A DNA stretch of 12,591 nucleotides, from contig JBGTKH010000587.1 in the NCBI GenBank assembly GCA_041744735.1, positions 1 through 12,591 of the forward strand, in the 5' to 3' direction. This DNA is from JBGTKH01 sp041744735. Its GTDB lineage: Bacteria; Planctomycetota; Planctomycetia; Pirellulales; Pirellulaceae. Shown here piece by piece: positions 1 through 7,900 of the stretch; the first letter of the stretch is position 1; each line of letters starts with the position of its first letter. Under the pieces are notes generated by a model, which worked only from the letters and a program-made list of their open reading frames with translations, was not told the origin of the DNA and made no database searches. A program made the translations under genes and the position numbers.

Positions 1-264
1 GTTGGGTTGCTGGTTAACCCGTTCTGCATGCGGCGGGTCTGCGGAATGCTGGTGTGCCGGATGCCCGTGACCGGTGTCAATCCGGATCTCCGGTTCGCCG
101 TGGGTCGTGGATGTGGCAACGGGGACCGGCACGTCGGGCGCGTGCGCTGCGTGGTCGTGAGTTTCATCGGCCGGTGGCGCGGTAGCTGCGGGGGGCTGGC
201 TGTTAGTGCACGAGGCAAAGCAAACTACGAACGCGGCGACCCCGAACGAGACGATGTGCCTCAT
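1..264 (-). CDS. Histidine-rich lipoprotein, 3' end beyond window
   Basis: An open frame of 88 codons starts at the ATG complementary to 262-264 and runs off the left edge, so the C-terminus is not seen. A GGAGG lies 10 bases before this ATG. The N-terminus MRHIVSFGVAAFVVCFASC is a lipoprotein signal peptide: a basic residue, a hydrophobic core and a lipobox F-A-S-C with the lipidated cysteine at residue 19. The protein should therefore be exported and anchored to a membrane. After the cysteine comes a low-complexity Ala/Pro/Thr stretch and a segment rich in histidine (HDHAAH near residue 36, GHGHPAHQH near 65-73, PPH near 77). Such His clusters often bind metals such as Zn, Cu or Ni, but here that is inference from composition only. 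It lies 32 bp downstream of rpsT on the same strand and may be co-transcribed. No family is recognised; a larger domain may follow outside the window. Confidence 0.72.
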   Translation of the reverse strand, partial: MRHIVSFGVAAFVVCFASCTNSQPPAATAPPADETHDHAAHAPDVPVPVATSTTHGEPEIRIDTGHGHPAHQHSADPPHAERVNQQPN

Positions 265-296
265 GGCCAAGCGACCTCCACATGATGCGGATGCTA

Positions 297-569
297 TTAG
301 CTGCGTTGCTTCGCGGCTTTGATCACGCGCTGCAGACGCGACTTTTGGCGAGATGCTTTGTTGCGGTGGATGATGTTGCGGGCGCCGGCGCGGTCGAGTT
401 GTTTGGCGGCGACGCGAAATTGCTGTTCGGCATCTTCGAGTTTGCCGGCTTCGGCGGCTTCCAGGACTTTGCGGACCTGGGTTTTCAGCGAGGTTTTGGT
501 TGCCTTGTTCCGCACGCGGCGGCCTTCGCTTTGTTTCAGCCGCTTGGCAGCACTTTTAGTGGTGGGCAT
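297..569 (-). CDS. rpsT: 30S ribosomal protein S20
   Basis: The protein (90 aa) is a clear bacterial S20, which binds 16S rRNA and helps assemble the small subunit. The N-terminus MPTTKSAAKRLKQSE matches the family signature (in E. coli MANIKSAKKRAIQSE), and near the C-terminus there is the conserved block I-I-H-R-N-K-A-S-R-Q-K-S-R-L, equivalent to LIHKNKAARHKANL. It is strongly basic and predicted all-helical, and its length fits the usual 85-95 aa. An in-frame ATG seven codons upstream (588-590) exists, but the start at 567-569 agrees with the family N-terminus; only a weak purine tract (GCAGAGAAA) precedes it. It follows the TPR gene by 42 bp and precedes the lipoprotein gene by 32 bp, all on the minus strand. 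Identification is firm; the choice of start is nearly so. Confidence 0.97.
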   Translation of the reverse strand: MPTTKSAAKRLKQSEGRRVRNKATKTSLKTQVRKVLEAAEAGKLEDAEQQFRVAAKQLDRAGARNIIHRNKASRQKSRLQRVIKAAKQRS

Positions 570-611
570 GATTTCTCTGCAACGATTCAAGGAGCTTGTT
601 TTGGTTTAGGA

Positions 612-2090
612 TCACCCTTTATCGCGAATTTGCCGCAGTTTGTCCAGCCGGTCCGCGACATCTTTGTAACCGGGGTCCAGCACCGCCAGTTCCGCCAGCA
701 ACTGCTCGGCCTGCGCGTATTCCTTCAGCCCCGTGGCTAAGACGCCGGCGCGATATAGCGCGAGCGTCCTGCAGGGCGGATCGTCGGCCGCGCATTGGGC
801 GGCTTGGAGGTAAAAGCCGAGTGCCTTTTGATACTGTTTCAGGTACTGCAGACACTCGCCGGATTCCAGCGTGGACACCGCTTGCCGGCGCGGCTCGTGT
901 GCCGCATGCTGGAATTGTTTCAGGGCCTCGGCGTAGTTTCCCGACAATTTCAGCCGAACTGCCAGTTGGAATTGAATTTCCCGGTCGTGCGGATAACGTT
1001 CGGCGCGGCGGGCCAAAATTTCTAGTTCGCGGCGCACCAAATCGCTGCGCAATTGCTTGGCCAGTTCTGCGGACTCGGCGGTACCGGTGGACTCGGCCCG
1101 TTTCTCGGCGATGGCCAGTTGATGCTGCGCACGAGCGGTCTGTGCGTCTTCTAATCGCTCTTGGACTTTGATGTCGTTGCCCGAGGCGCCCAGGGCTTTG
1201 GCCAGCACGCGTTCGGCCTCGGAGTGCCGACTCTCGCCCGCGAGCAAATCCGCCAGTTCGAAATAGTTTTCAATGCTGCTCGGCTGTTCGACGATCGCTC
1301 GTTCGAGCCGCTGGCGCGGGGTGAGCGGAATCTCCCGGCGTGCGGCTGACTTCTCCGCAGCGTCATCGGACTCTTGCGCCGCCGCGGCCGGCTGCGACTT
1401 TCGAGCGGAAGGAAGCGTGACAGTCCGGGCTCGCTGAGTCGAAGGCGGCATGTTGTCTGATCCAATGCCGCTGGCGACTCGCGTTTTCTCGATCGTCAGT
1501 GCCGAGATCATCTCCGGCGCTTCTTTGTCACCGCGCTTGATTTCTTCAACACGATGCCAGCAGGCGATCGCCTGATCGAACTGTCCCATGCGGGCCAGCG
1601 ACTTGGCACAGTGCCGGTTCACCTCGGCGTCCTTGGGATTCGCGTCCAGCGCGTTTTTCAAGTACCGCAATTCGACTTCGTTGTATCCGAGCACCGCGCA
1701 GGCGTCGGCCATGGCTCGCAGTGTGTACACATCCCACGGATTGGTCTTCAGCGACTCGGGGCCCAGCTTCAGCACCTCGACCCAATCCAGCGCGGCGGCG
1801 GCTTTCTTCAACGGGCCGCGCCCGCCAAAGCCACGAAACCGTGCCCCCGTCTTGTTGTGGTTGTACTTGCGCTGGAGGTTAGCGAGAAACGCTTCGACAT
1901 ATACCGGGTTGCCCGGGTCGTTGACCACACATTCGGTGAACAGCGTGTTGGCGTAGTCGAAGTCGTATTTCTCCTGCTTGGTCAGGTTGATGCCATGCTC
2001 GTAGCACTGCTGCAGCCGCCGGCGCAATGCGGGGGACACAACGTGCGCTTCCTGATCGTGTTGATCGCTGGGGGCAGGGTCGGACGACAT
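612..2090 (-). CDS. TPR-repeat protein
   Basis: A 492-residue protein built of tetratricopeptide-like helical hairpins. The first block (about residues 30-185) contains units such as NPWDVYTLRAMADACAVLGY and N-A-L-D-A-N-P-K-D-A-E-V-N-R-H-C-A-K-S-L-A-R-M-G, with the A/G and N-P positions typical of TPR. A charged, Ala/Gln/Ser-rich linker follows (about 205-260). The second block (about 260-485) includes a likely coiled segment rich in Glu/Ala/Arg (about 310-365) and three further TPR-like units to the end. There is no signal peptide or membrane segment, so it should be cytoplasmic and act as a protein-interaction scaffold; its partner is unknown. The start at 2088-2090 is preferred (GAAGAGA upstream, and a sigma70-like promoter at 2152-2181 that leaves a 55-60 base leader); an in-frame ATG at 2171 would lie upstream of the predicted transcription start. 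It is followed by rpsT, probably in one operon. Confidence 0.85.
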   Translation of the reverse strand: MSSDPAPSDQHDQEAHVVSPALRRRLQQCYEHGINLTKQEKYDFDYANTLFTECVVNDPGNPVYVEAFLANLQRKYNHNKTGARFRGFGGRGPLKKAAAALDWVEVLKLGPESLKTNPWDVYTLRAMADACAVLGYNEVELRYLKNALDANPKDAEVNRHCAKSLARMGQFDQAIACWHRVEEIKRGDKEAPEMISALTIEKTRVASGIGSDNMPPSTQRARTVTLPSARKSQPAAAAQESDDAAEKSAARREIPLTPRQRLERAIVEQPSSIENYFELADLLAGESRHSEAERVLAKALGASGNDIKVQERLEDAQTARAQHQLAIAEKRAESTGTAESAELAKQLRSDLVRRELEILARRAERYPHDREIQFQLAVRLKLSGNYAEALKQFQHAAHEPRRQAVSTLESGECLQYLKQYQKALGFYLQAAQCAADDPPCRTLALYRAGVLATGLKEYAQAEQLLAELAVLDPGYKDVADRLDKLRQIRDKG

Positions 2091-2151
2091 GGCGGGTCTC
2101 TTCAGGGGCGCTGCGAGCGGACCGCGTTGCTTGTGCGGCCGTGTCTGCTCG

Positions 2152-2181
2152 ATTCTAGCAACGTGCCGCAATCATCGCCAA
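2152..2181 (-). promoter_or_regulatory. Candidate sigma70-like promoter for the TPR-rpsT operon
   Basis: On the minus strand TTGGCG (2176-2181) and TAGAAT (2152-2157) are separated by 18 bases, matching TTGACA/TATAAT at 4 and 5 of 6 positions. It lies about 60 bases upstream of the ATG at 2090. The -10 box sits in the 9-mer CTAGAATCG, which also occurs at the divergent promoter in front of the FHA phosphatase. Prediction by eye only. Confidence 0.42.
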
Positions 2182-2188
2182 CGTGTAT

Positions 2189-2282
2189 GGGTCAGACGTA
2201 CACATTTCAATTTTGACGGGAACACGGTTTTCCATAAGGACACACTTTTCCCCGTCAAAACTGCAATCTGTACGTTTGACCC
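2189..2282. repeat. 94-bp imperfect palindrome, MITE/REP-like
   Basis: Outer arms GGGTCAGACGTACA (2189-2202) and TGTACGTTTGACCC (2269-2282) are reverse complements with one mismatch. Inner arms TTTTGACGGG (2211-2220) and CCCGTCAAAA (2251-2260) are perfect. The two arm pairs are separated by exactly 8 bases on each side (also partly complementary), leaving a 30-base centre. The symmetry shows one folded unit of about 32-base arms. It has no coding potential and sits between two divergent promoters. The GGGTCAGA...GTACA outer motif resembles, from memory, ends found near REP-associated tyrosine transposases; that link is inference. A transcribed hairpin or operator is the alternative reading. 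Confidence 0.62.
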
Positions 2283-2307
2283 CAAATGGAATCAAAACCT
2301 TGACGTG

Positions 2308-2417
2308 GGTAGTGATACCGTTTGAGGTCGGACGCCCTCGTCCGACAGCGAATCCGCGTGAAACATAGGACGGACGAGGGCGTCCGTCCTACGAATTCGT
2401 CAAACGGTATCACTACC
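2308..2417. mobile_element. 110-bp non-autonomous element with 18-bp TIRs and 8-bp duplication
   Basis: The left end GGTAGTGATACCGTTTGA (2308-2325) and right end TCAAACGGTATCACTACC (2400-2417) are perfect 18-bp inverted repeats. Immediately outside them lies the same 8-mer TTGACGTG (2300-2307 and 2418-2425), which looks like a target-site duplication. Inside is a second, imperfect inverted repeat: CGGACGCCCTCGTCCG (2329-2344) against CGGACGAGGGCGTCCG (2371-2386), the latter within a 26-base TAGGACGGAC...GTCCGTCCTA palindrome (2366-2391). No transposase is encoded, so the element would have to be mobilised in trans. The size, ends and duplication fit a MITE; the internal palindrome resembles the repeat at 8513-8580. 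Several IS families make 8-bp duplications, so the parent is not assigned. Confidence 0.75.
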
Positions 2418-2432
2418 TTGACGTGCGGTCGG

Positions 2433-2462
2433 TTGACGATCCCCCCATTGCGAACCTAGAAT
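2433..2462 (+). promoter_or_regulatory. Candidate sigma70-like promoter for the FHA phosphatase
   Basis: TTGACG (2433-2438) and TAGAAT (2457-2462) each match the sigma70 consensus at 5 of 6 positions, with an 18-base spacer. It lies about 40 bases upstream of the ATG at 2506 and only 7 bases after the duplication flanking the 110-bp element, so the element occupies the upstream activating region. The -10 context CTAGAATCG is shared with the divergent TPR promoter. Prediction by eye only. Confidence 0.45.
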
Positions 2463-2505
2463 CGGCGTTTGGTTCCTGCGTTCCGACACTCCAGGGCTGC
2501 ATTCG

Positions 2506-4209
2506 ATGGCTTTCTTGACGGCGAACAACGGTCCCGATGCCGGACGACGGTACGATCTGAAGAGTTCCCCGTGCGTCCTAGGCCGGCACCCCGACTGCCA
2601 AATCGTCATTGACGTCGGGGCGGTCAGCCGCCAACACGCGCAAATCATCAGCGAGGGCTCGGACCACTACATCGAAGATTTGAAGAGCCGCAACAAGACC
2701 TTTTTGAACGATCGGGAAGTTCCAGGCCGGGTCCGTTTGCACGACGGCGACGTGTTGCGCGTGTGCGACGTGGCGTTCACGTTTCGTCACGAGCAGCCGC
2801 TGGTCTCCACGCCGCCGGTGTCCAAGGGCGATCCGTCCAATCGCACGGTGGCGGGCATCGGTATGGGCACCGTGCTGATCGAAGACGAGATTCAGGAAGG
2901 CAGCTCGACGATCATGTCGAAGCTGGATATCTCGTCGGACAGCAGTGGCGGCGTGCAGTTCACCGCCAGCGCGGAGGCGAAGCTCGCCGCGTTGCTGGAA
3001 ATCACCAAGGCGCTTGGCAAAGCGTTGGCGTTGGACGAAGTGTTGCCGCAGGTGCTGAACAGCCTGTTCAAGATTTTCGTGCAGGCGGACCGCGGCTTTA
3101 TCGTGATGCGCTCGGAAGACGGCAAACTCGTGCCGCTATGGACCAAGATGCGGCGCGAAGACAGCGACGACACGATTCGCATTAGCCGTACGATCGTCAA
3201 CCAGGTGATGCAGTCGAAAGAGGCGATTCTGTCGGCCGACGCCGCTACGGACTCGCGGTTCGAGATGAGCCAGAGCATCGCCGACTTCCGCATCCGCTCG
3301 ATGATGTGTGCACCGTTGTTGGACAGTGAGGGCAAGTCAATGGGTGTGCTGCAAATCGATACGCTGGATCAACGCAAGCGATTTCAACAGGAGGACCTGT
3401 CAGTGCTGGCCAGCGTCGCCTCGCAAGCCGGCATCGCGATTGACAACGCGCAACTGCATGAGCAGGCCTTGCGGCAGCGAGCCCTAGAGCGGGATCTGGA
3501 AGTCTCGCGCGAAGTACAGCGTGGCTTTTTGCCCGTGCGGCCGCCCGAAGCGGACGGCTACATGTTCTTCGACTACTATCAGCCGGCCAACCACGTCGGC
3601 GGAGATTATTATGACTACATCACGTTACCGGACGGCCGCATCGCCGTAATTGTGGCCGACGTGGTCGGGCACGGGATCGCCGCCGCATTGCTGATGGCTA
3701 AGCTGTCGGCCGAGGCCCGGTTTTGTCTGGCCATCGAGCAAGATCCGGCGACCGCGGTAACGCGGCTGAACGACGCCATGACCCGTTTGCAGATCGATCG
3801 CTTCGTGACCATGATTATGGTCGTCTTGAACCCGGCCACTCACGCGGTGACGATTGTGAACGCCGGACACATGGCGCCGATTCATCGCTTGGCGAACGAA
3901 AAGCTGGACGAGCCGGGTGAAGACATCGCCGGACTGCCGCTGGGGATCATCGACGGCCTGGACTACGAACAGAAAACGATTACGCTGGCCCCCGGTGAAC
4001 TGCTGACGTTGTACACCGACGGATTGAACGAATGCAGCAACGCGGGCGGCGAAATGTACGGTATCGACCGCATTCGCGATTTGGTGTCCAAGAGCAAAGG
4101 TAGCAAGCCGCAAACGGTCGGGCGCAGCATCGTCGAGGACGTCCGCCGCTTCCTGGGCGGCAGCCCTCAGGACGACGACATGTGCCTGGTCTGCTTCGGA
4201 CGCGCCTAG
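2506..4209 (+). CDS. FHA-GAF-PP2C (RsbU/SpoIIE-type) serine phosphatase
   Basis: A 567-residue cytoplasmic signalling protein with three domains. Residues 1-95 are a forkhead-associated domain, which binds phosphothreonine peptides; its hallmark residues are present (G26-R27, S41-R42-x-H44, N63-K-T65). A low-complexity linker (96-155) follows. Residues about 160-315 are a GAF domain, a small-ligand sensor. A helical linker with the R-A-L-E-R-D-L-E-V-S-R-E-V-Q-R-G-F-L-P pattern (325-345), typical of RsbU-like proteins, leads into a PP2C phosphatase (350-566). The metal-binding aspartates can be seen: GGDYYD (D367), ADVVGHG (D385), YTDG (D505) and QDDDM (D556-558), plus NAGH at 452-455. The catalytic domain therefore looks intact. 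Known relatives dephosphorylate serine or threonine in anti-anti-sigma (STAS) proteins, releasing an alternative sigma factor; no such partner or kinase is in this window, so the target is unknown. No clear Shine-Dalgarno precedes the ATG, but a good promoter does. Confidence 0.95.
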   Translation: MAFLTANNGPDAGRRYDLKSSPCVLGRHPDCQIVIDVGAVSRQHAQIISEGSDHYIEDLKSRNKTFLNDREVPGRVRLHDGDVLRVCDVAFTFRHEQPLVSTPPVSKGDPSNRTVAGIGMGTVLIEDEIQEGSSTIMSKLDISSDSSGGVQFTASAEAKLAALLEITKALGKALALDEVLPQVLNSLFKIFVQADRGFIVMRSEDGKLVPLWTKMRREDSDDTIRISRTIVNQVMQSKEAILSADAATDSRFEMSQSIADFRIRSMMCAPLLDSEGKSMGVLQIDTLDQRKRFQQEDLSVLASVASQAGIAIDNAQLHEQALRQRALERDLEVSREVQRGFLPVRPPEADGYMFFDYYQPANHVGGDYYDYITLPDGRIAVIVADVVGHGIAAALLMAKLSAEARFCLAIEQDPATAVTRLNDAMTRLQIDRFVTMIMVVLNPATHAVTIVNAGHMAPIHRLANEKLDEPGEDIAGLPLGIIDGLDYEQKTITLAPGELLTLYTDGLNECSNAGGEMYGIDRIRDLVSKSKGSKPQTVGRSIVEDVRRFLGGSPQDDDMCLVCFGRA

Positions 4210-4211
4210 TT

Positions 4212-4240
4212 GTTTAACCGCGACCCAACGGGAGCGCGGG
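4212..4240 (+). terminator. GTTTAACC-led GC hairpin after the phosphatase
   Basis: Three bases after the TAG stop, GTTTAACC runs into a hairpin: CCGCG (4218-4222) pairs with CGCGG (4235-4239) and CCC (4224-4226) with GGG (4230-4232), with a small internal loop and an AAC apex. There is no T-tract, so a classical intrinsic terminator is uncertain. A comparable GTTTAACC-led hairpin follows the PSD1 remnant at 12566-12591, so this may be a dispersed 3'-end repeat. Confidence 0.4.
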
Positions 4241-4310
4241 AGGGGACGTGGTCCTGCGCTCTCAGTTGATGACACAAACCGGGCACTACACTTATCAAGA
4301 GGAACGCATC

Positions 4311-4919
4311 ATGCGAAAGCTCTTTCTACTGTTCTGTTCCCTTGCCGCGTTGGGCACGCTGCCGGTAGCCGCTGTCGCCGATGAAGCCGGAGTCGAACAG
4401 GGCCAAGCCGCGTTTAAAGATGAAAAGACCGGTTTGGAGTTCGGCGACGTCGAGGGCTTCCGTCGCACCGAGGTCCATCGCTACGAACAGGCCGGCCTCG
4501 GATATAGCGTCGACTACATTTCCGACGCAGGCATTCGCATCACAATCTATGTCTATGATTTCGGGCTGCCGGCTATCCCCGACGGCCCGGACTCCGAACT
4601 GGCCAAGGCGAACATCGTACAAGCCAAAGGGGACATTTTCCGCGCGAAAGAAAAAGGCTTGTATCAGTCAGTCGAACAGTTGTCCGACAGCGTGGTCACA
4701 CTCGGACCGGCCAGTGGCCCAAAGATCCACAAGATGTCCTTCAAAATCGTGCGGGGCGACCGAGAAAACTTCTCGGAACTCTATCTGACCGGCTACAAGA
4801 ACCATTTCGTGAAGTTGCGGATCACCTACGTCGCGGACAACAAGGAGAAGTGCGAGCAGGAAATTGCCAAAGTGACCGCGCGGCTGGCATCCATGCTGCA
4901 GGCGACTCCGGGCGAATAG
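4311..4919 (+). CDS. Small exported protein of unknown function
   Basis: A 202-residue protein with a clear Sec signal peptide: basic MRK, a hydrophobic core (LFLLFCSLAALGTLPVA) and a signal peptidase I site A-V-A before D-E-A, so cleavage is expected after residue 23. The start at 4311 is preferred to an in-frame start at 4248, because AAGAGGAA lies just upstream at good distance and the signal peptide begins there. The mature part (about 179 aa) has a mixed alpha/beta pattern: a strand-rich first half (GYSVDYISDAGIRITIYVYD, a motif resembling a beta-sheet), a helix near ANIVQAKGDIFRAKEKG, then strands (KMSFKIV, ELYLTGY, FVKLRITYV) and a C-terminal helix with E-K-C-E-Q-E. It is probably periplasmic. 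I do not recognise the family. It follows the phosphatase by 101 bp on the same strand and converges with the giant gene, whose stop is 35 bp away. Confidence 0.85.
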   Translation: MRKLFLLFCSLAALGTLPVAAVADEAGVEQGQAAFKDEKTGLEFGDVEGFRRTEVHRYEQAGLGYSVDYISDAGIRITIYVYDFGLPAIPDGPDSELAKANIVQAKGDIFRAKEKGLYQSVEQLSDSVVTLGPASGPKIHKMSFKIVRGDRENFSELYLTGYKNHFVKLRITYVADNKEKCEQEIAKVTARLASMLQATPGE

Positions 4920-4953
4920 CATAATCCGGCCGAGTGGTTTGGATGCGGCACGT

Positions 4954-7900
4954 TCAATCTGCTTGAGGGTCGGTGAATCGCACTTCGCCCCAGAGGTTTG
5001 GCGAAAGCATGATCTCGCCAGGGATGTCATCGACGAGTCCCGTGCTTTGGTTGGACCAGTACGAACGGAGGTTCGTGTCGGTGCCTTCGGCATCTCCGTA
5101 GGTCACGCCGAAGTCGGCGCGGTTGCTTTGTCCGGATGCTGGAGCGAGTCCAAGCGAACGCAGCGGCACCGAAGCGTTGAGAACGTAACCGTCCTTGCTG
5201 GTCTTTACCTCGATCTTTACATCCGGCAATTGTTGGACGTTATCAACCTTTTCGCCTCGCCAGGGTGAGGTGAACTCGATGGGGTTCATGCCGCCGGGCT
5301 TGCGATGTTCGTAGAGCACGGCGATGGGCTGGCCCTCGAAGGGCGCGATCAGCAGCCGCTTGTCGCCCTCCGCGGGACTCTTGCGTTTGGGAGCCGCCTG
5401 CGGGTCGGTGGCAATTTGCAGGTCAACAGAGTCGCCGGTCGCGAACAGCTTTGTCCAGTCGCGGCCGTTATTGATCCATGGCGACGGGTCCTGCACGCGA
5501 TACTGCAGGTGCAGGTGAGTGGCGTCGGCATGCAGGTCGAGCTCCACGCGGAACTTGCCGCTCTTGTCCCAGCGCACGGTTCCGGGAATCGTGGCTTCTT
5601 TCGCCACGTGCTGTGCCGCGACATGGCGCAGACGCTGCTGTTCGGCCGCGACGATCTGCTCCTTAGTGACGTCGATCGTTCCGGCGATGCGTTGCGCGGC
5701 GCCCAGGCCGGTCAGCTCGTAGATGCGATACGGACCGTGGCCGATTTGTACGTAGTATTTTCCGTCGGTGCTGGAGCGACCGAAGCTGCCGCCGAAGATC
5801 TCGCCGCCGAGTCTGTATTCGTTCTTGAGGTAACTGACCCGCACGTCGACAAATGCCTCGTCGAGGTACAGGCCATCTGTAGTCATCACAAAGCAACGTC
5901 CGTGGTTGCCGTTTAGAAAGATCACGTCGCTTTGGTCATCGAACGAAGCCAGTCCAAGAATGCCCAGCGTCCCCTGCATCACACCCGGTTCTGGCAGCGG
6001 CGCGTTGTGCGAACCGTGCACGTCGCTCCACTGATTCGGATAGCTCCACAGATGTTCTCCGTGGGATAGGCTTCCAGCTTGTCTCGCCGATTGAAAACCT
6101 GGCAGGCTGGTAGCCCGCCCCGCGGCGAAGGCGTTCATCTCGGGATCGGAATTGAAGATGAACCGGCCGTTACGATCGCGCACCGTGGCCACGCCGCTGC
6201 GCTTGTAACCAGGCGAGAGATTAATCGGCATCGCTTTGGCAATGGCCTCCTCCAGCGTCGGATAATCGGGCACGCCGTTGGGCAGGAAGCCGCGCGGCTG
6301 GATGGCTACAACTTTGACTTGCTCCTTGTCGGCCACCGGCATGTACAGTGTCAACGAGGTCTGCAGGTGCCCCCACGATCCGCCGCCGAACTCGATGTCG
6401 TCGCCGCAAAAGTCAAACTCGTCCTGCTGTGTTTCGCCGTCGCCGTTGCGGTCGACCCACAGCACGCCCATGCCGCGCTGCGACCAGGGCTTGCCCTCGC
6501 CTTTGCGGCCAGACTTCTCGCCGGCCCGTTTCTCCGGCCACTTCGCGTAGAACGCGTCGATGTACGCCTGTGGCGGATCCCAATTGCAGCCGTAGCCGAA
6601 ATGATGCGTTCCGGCCAAAGCGGCGATGTCGTGCAGCGTGCCGTCGGGCAGCACCTCGGCGATCAGCGAAATCTTTCCGCGGGCGCACACAAACGTGCGG
6701 CCGGCTTCGCGGAAGAAGAGATAACTGTGCGGCTCGTAGTTGCCGAAATGCCCTTCTTCGAGCGACAGAATGTGCGTTGGCCGCGCCGTGCCCTGTTCGA
6801 TATCCACGTCCCAGAAACAGCCCAGTCCGATCCAGCGCCGCGGGTTCTCAGGATCGAACCCCGACCCATCGCCGCCGTAGTGAGGCATGCCGAATTTCTC
6901 GTACGTGACTTCGTTCTTCTCAACATCCCACGCAAGCACGCGCTTCGGATTCCAGCGTTTTTCAGTCACCCATAATTTGCCGTCCGGGCCAAATACGAGC
7001 CCGGTTGGATTGACCATGCGGGCCGGATCATACGAGCCTTTGTACGGCCCGCCCGGCCTGCCGAGCGTGCCGGCGAGTTTGCCGTCGGCGGTGAAACGAT
7101 GAATTTGATGTGAACCGCCGTCGCTGACGAAGATGTCGCCGCTCGGCGCGACGGTGATGCCGGTAAGATCCATCTTGCCCGCATCGATGATCTGCTTTCC
7201 ATCGGGCAAACGCACGACACCTCGATCGGTGGCCGCATAGATTTCTGATCCAGCCGCGAGATGACGCACGCCCGGCAGCGGAATGGAGTCGAGCTGCTGG
7301 CCCGTCTCGGCATCGAGCACCAGCACCGCCTGCTGGTCGCGCGCGCCGACATAAAGTTTCCCGTCGCGCACTGCCAAGCCGCCGAGGTTGAAGTCCGTCA
7401 GGTCCGGATGTTTCGATCCCGGACCGACCTGCATCGTGTCAACTTCCAGTGCTCGCAGCTTGCCGGGGAATTCCACTTGCTTGCCCGACGCGATGTCGTA
7501 ACGCACAACCGTAAGCATCCAGTTGGCGGTCCAAGTATCACTGGCCAGATCCACATCCTTGGTGCCGCCCCATGTAAAACCATCCTGAGCGCAGTAGAGA
7601 TACTTTTCGTCCGCAGCAATCACGTCGTGTTGAATGCCGAAGCCATGCAAATGCTCGTAGCCCTGGACGAATTTGCCATCGGCATCCAGCGCCATCAGCG
7701 CCCAACCGCCTTCGGTAACCGGCGCGGCGAAGAAAACGAGCTTGCTGTTCGCCGCGGCATGGTGCAGCGTGCTGTGATTCGGCCCCCACGACGCAACCGT
7801 CTGCTCGCCGCCATTGGCAAAGTTCATCCGGTAAACCGGTTCGACGCCCGGGTGCGTGACGCCTCGCCAAAGAAAGCGTCCCGGCGTAACGAGCTTGCCG

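Noticed and set aside
282..740. Plus-strand frame over rpsT
   Set aside because: rpsT on the minus strand is unmistakable; the Phe/Gly-rich translation here is its reverse complement.
1554..2216. Long plus-strand frames over the TPR gene
   Set aside because: The minus strand has repeated TPR signatures and a clear upstream promoter; the plus-strand frame also runs over the non-coding palindrome region.
2089..2368. Small plus-strand frames across the palindromic elements
   Set aside because: They consist largely of inverted-repeat sequence, have no ribosome binding site and no recognisable protein pattern.
4266..4295. Possible promoter TTGATG / ACTTAT before the small exported protein
   Set aside because: The -10 match is poor and the start would fall on the ribosome binding site; read-through from the phosphatase gene is equally possible.
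6079..6975. A 298-codon plus-strand open frame
   Set aside because: Antisense shadow of the giant gene; no recognisable domain, and the opposite strand encodes an EF-hand-like loop and conserved Trp/Gly motifs.
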